Shown piece after piece: positions 62,984 through 64,000 of a stretch of 64,000 nt of DNA; position 1 is the first letter of the stretch, and each line of letters opens with the position of its first letter. The notes under the pieces are model-generated. The model worked only from the letters and a program-made list of their open reading frames with translations, searched no databases and was not told the origin of the DNA. Source of the stretch: Clavibacter phaseoli (GTDB lineage Bacteria; Actinomycetota; Actinomycetes; Actinomycetales; Microbacteriaceae); the NCBI RefSeq assembly GCF_021922925.1, contig NZ_CP040786.1:2542001-2606000 (forward strand), read 5' to 3'. The position numbers and the translations under genes were made by a program.

Positions 62984-64000
62984 CTACTCCGCGGAGCGCA
63001 TGCGGCGGCGGGCGACGAGCGTGCCCGCGCCGGCCAGGGCCATCAGCGCGCCGAGGCCGCCGAGGCCGAGGGCCGCGGCGCCGTCCGTGCCCGTGACGGG
63101 CAGGGTGTCGTCGTGGTGCGCGGCCGGCTTCGCGATCGGCTTCGGGGCGGTGCCCGCGGGGTCGATCGACGGCGTGGTCGGCGTCGGGGTGGGGAGGCCC
63201 GGGATGACCGGTCCGCCTGCGTCCTCGCCGGTCAGCTCGACGGTGCCGCCCTGCGTGAGGCCCGACTCGAGGCCCGCGACGGACACCTGGTAGGTGCCCG
63301 GCTGGATGTCGCCGAACAGGATGATCGGCTGCGCGAAGGTGCCGTCCACGTCGGCGCGCACGAGGTCCTTCAGCGAGCGGGTGCCGACGCCGACGCCGCC
63401 GTTCTCGTCGCTGAGCTGGATCACGCGGCCGTCGGGCGCGGTGACCGTGACCTCGACGGCCTCGTAGCGGAGGTAGCCGGTCGCGGAGACCTTGAGGCCG
63501 CCGAGGATGCTGGTCGCCTCGGTGACGGAGATCGGGGAGATGGTCGAGAACGACGCCTCGGCGCGCACGAACGGGCCGACGGGCGCCTCGGCGAAGCGCA
63601 CCAGGCCGCGGATCTCGCCCTTGACGGTGAGGTCGAGGCCGACCTGCGTGAGCGTGACGCTCGCGGTCTTGGAGTCCTGCAGCAGCTCGGTGAAGCTCGC
63701 GGGGAACGCGTACGTGCCGTCCGCGCCGACGATGCCGATGCCCGCGATGGACTTCACGCCCACGGCGTTGAAGTAGCTGGCGGTGACGATGCTGCCCGCG
63801 GTGCCGGTGCCGGCGAACGGCACCGCCTCGTTGATCGGGAGGGCGACGCCGCGGTCGGGCGTGGTCCAGGTGAAGGGGAGCTCGACGACGGGGACGGTCG
63901 GCTCGAGCGTCGGCAGGCCGGTCGAGGGCGCGGGCGTCGGGACGGCCGGGGTCGGCGTGGTCTCGACGGGGGCGTCGGCGACGGGGGCCGTCTCGTCGGC
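62984..64000 (-). CDS. LPXTG-anchored surface protein, 5' end outside window
   Basis: The frame is open from the window edge (64000) to 62984, 338 codons, with no convincing start inside, so only the C-terminal part is seen. It ends in a sortase signal: DTLPVTGTDG, a hydrophobic helix (LGLGGLGALMALAGAG) and a basic tail RRRMRS. Upstream are a Pro/Thr spacer (LPTPTPTTPSIDPAG), beta-rich segments (GTYQVSVAGLESGLTQGG, VTVTAPDGRVIQLSDENGG) and, near the edge, another Pro/Thr-rich stretch (TTPTPAVPTPAPSTG). The apparent GTG at 63823 is internal. It would be covalently attached to peptidoglycan; the ligand is unknown. Confidence 0.85.
   Translation of the reverse strand, partial: ADETAPVADAPVETTPTPAVPTPAPSTGLPTLEPTVPVVELPFTWTTPDRGVALPINEAVPFAGTGTAGSIVTASYFNAVGVKSIAGIGIVGADGTYAFPASFTELLQDSKTASVTLTQVGLDLTVKGEIRGLVRFAEAPVGPFVRAEASFSTISPISVTEATSILGGLKVSATGYLRYEAVEVTVTAPDGRVIQLSDENGGVGVGTRSLKDLVRADVDGTFAQPIILFGDIQPGTYQVSVAGLESGLTQGGTVELTGEDAGGPVIPGLPTPTPTTPSIDPAGTAPKPIAKPAAHHDDTLPVTGTDGAAALGLGGLGALMALAGAGTLVARRRMRSAE

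Noticed and set aside
63823..64000. GTG 63823 as the start of the LPXTG protein
   Set aside because: The frame continues open to the window edge with protein-like Pro/Thr-rich and beta sequence, there is no signal peptide after the GTG, and a surface protein needs one.
1..64000. CRISPR arrays, tRNA/rRNA genes, insertion sequences or prophage
   Set aside because: I saw no regularly spaced repeats of 25-40 bases, no cloverleaf with a clear T-loop, no transposase or integrase and no phage structural gene.

Overview
The window is high-GC actinobacterial DNA (I estimate about 72-73% GC). Genes are tightly packed, with many 4-base ATGA/GTGA overlaps and GTG starts. The gene families (MSMEG-type proteins, an LPXTG surface protein, a secreted AroQ-gamma chorismate mutase, ECF sigma/anti-sigma pairs, CUT1 sugar importers without their own ATPase) suggest a Microbacteriaceae member. 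A Clavibacter-like plant-associated bacterium is my best guess, by inference only. I see no rRNA, tRNA, CRISPR array, insertion sequence or prophage. No gene-free stretch exceeds about 300 bases.

Layout. 1-616: a small unknown gene behind three consecutive hairpins, then a stretch with little coding signal. 617-4256: scattered regulators and enzymes (Lrp, rhodanese, serine hydrolase, SRPBCC, HxlR, Rid-like). 4266-13666: the most notable region, a Nit1C-type nitrilase cluster in two divergent operons. Leftward: nitC nitrilase, nitG, nitH flavoprotein, a nitrilase paralog lacking the catalytic Cys and Glu, an MSMEG_0565-type glycosyltransferase and an adenylate-forming ligase. Rightward: nitB, nitD radical SAM, and a fused NitE-NitF (GNAT-AIRS). 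The shared intergenic region carries three GTTTC elements on an 11-base grid, resembling GlnR boxes. 13684-17020: an SDR with its XRE regulator, and a TetR with an NmrA/QorB-like reductase. 17101-23921: a beta-glucosidase plus CUT1 importer operon divergent from a LacI regulator.

23947-36681: mixed housekeeping genes: MFS exporter, ECF sigma factor with anti-sigma factor, YceI, TetR with a DMT exporter, an FBP/FusB-like zinc-finger protein preceded by a possible 24-codon leader ORF, and a secreted chorismate mutase with a pentamer repeat in its leader. 36760-44513: a small secreted Cys protein, then a seven-gene leftward sugar operon (binding protein, two permeases, ThuA-like, Gfo/Idh/MocA, ROK, HAD). 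44730-49502: an aldehyde dehydrogenase / 3-hydroxyisobutyrate-dehydrogenase-like / RpiR / DUF3100 operon with TGCAA operators. 49754-56897: RibD-like reductase, D-Ala-D-Ala ligase, NUDIX, GNAT, tandem crcB, DUF4287, YdcF, VanZ, Pr6Pr and LacI. 56925-60011: a probable copper-related set (PepSY, YcnI, His/Met-rich membrane protein). 60062-64000: Gfo/Idh/MocA, a MarR/quinone-oxidoreductase pair with twin operators, and the C-terminal part of an LPXTG protein cut by the window edge.

Two window-wide signals stand out. Many monocistronic genes have a (T/C)ANNNT hexamer ending 6-7 bases before the start codon, as expected for leaderless transcripts; I used this to choose several starts. The palindrome GGATCC is far more frequent than base composition predicts.
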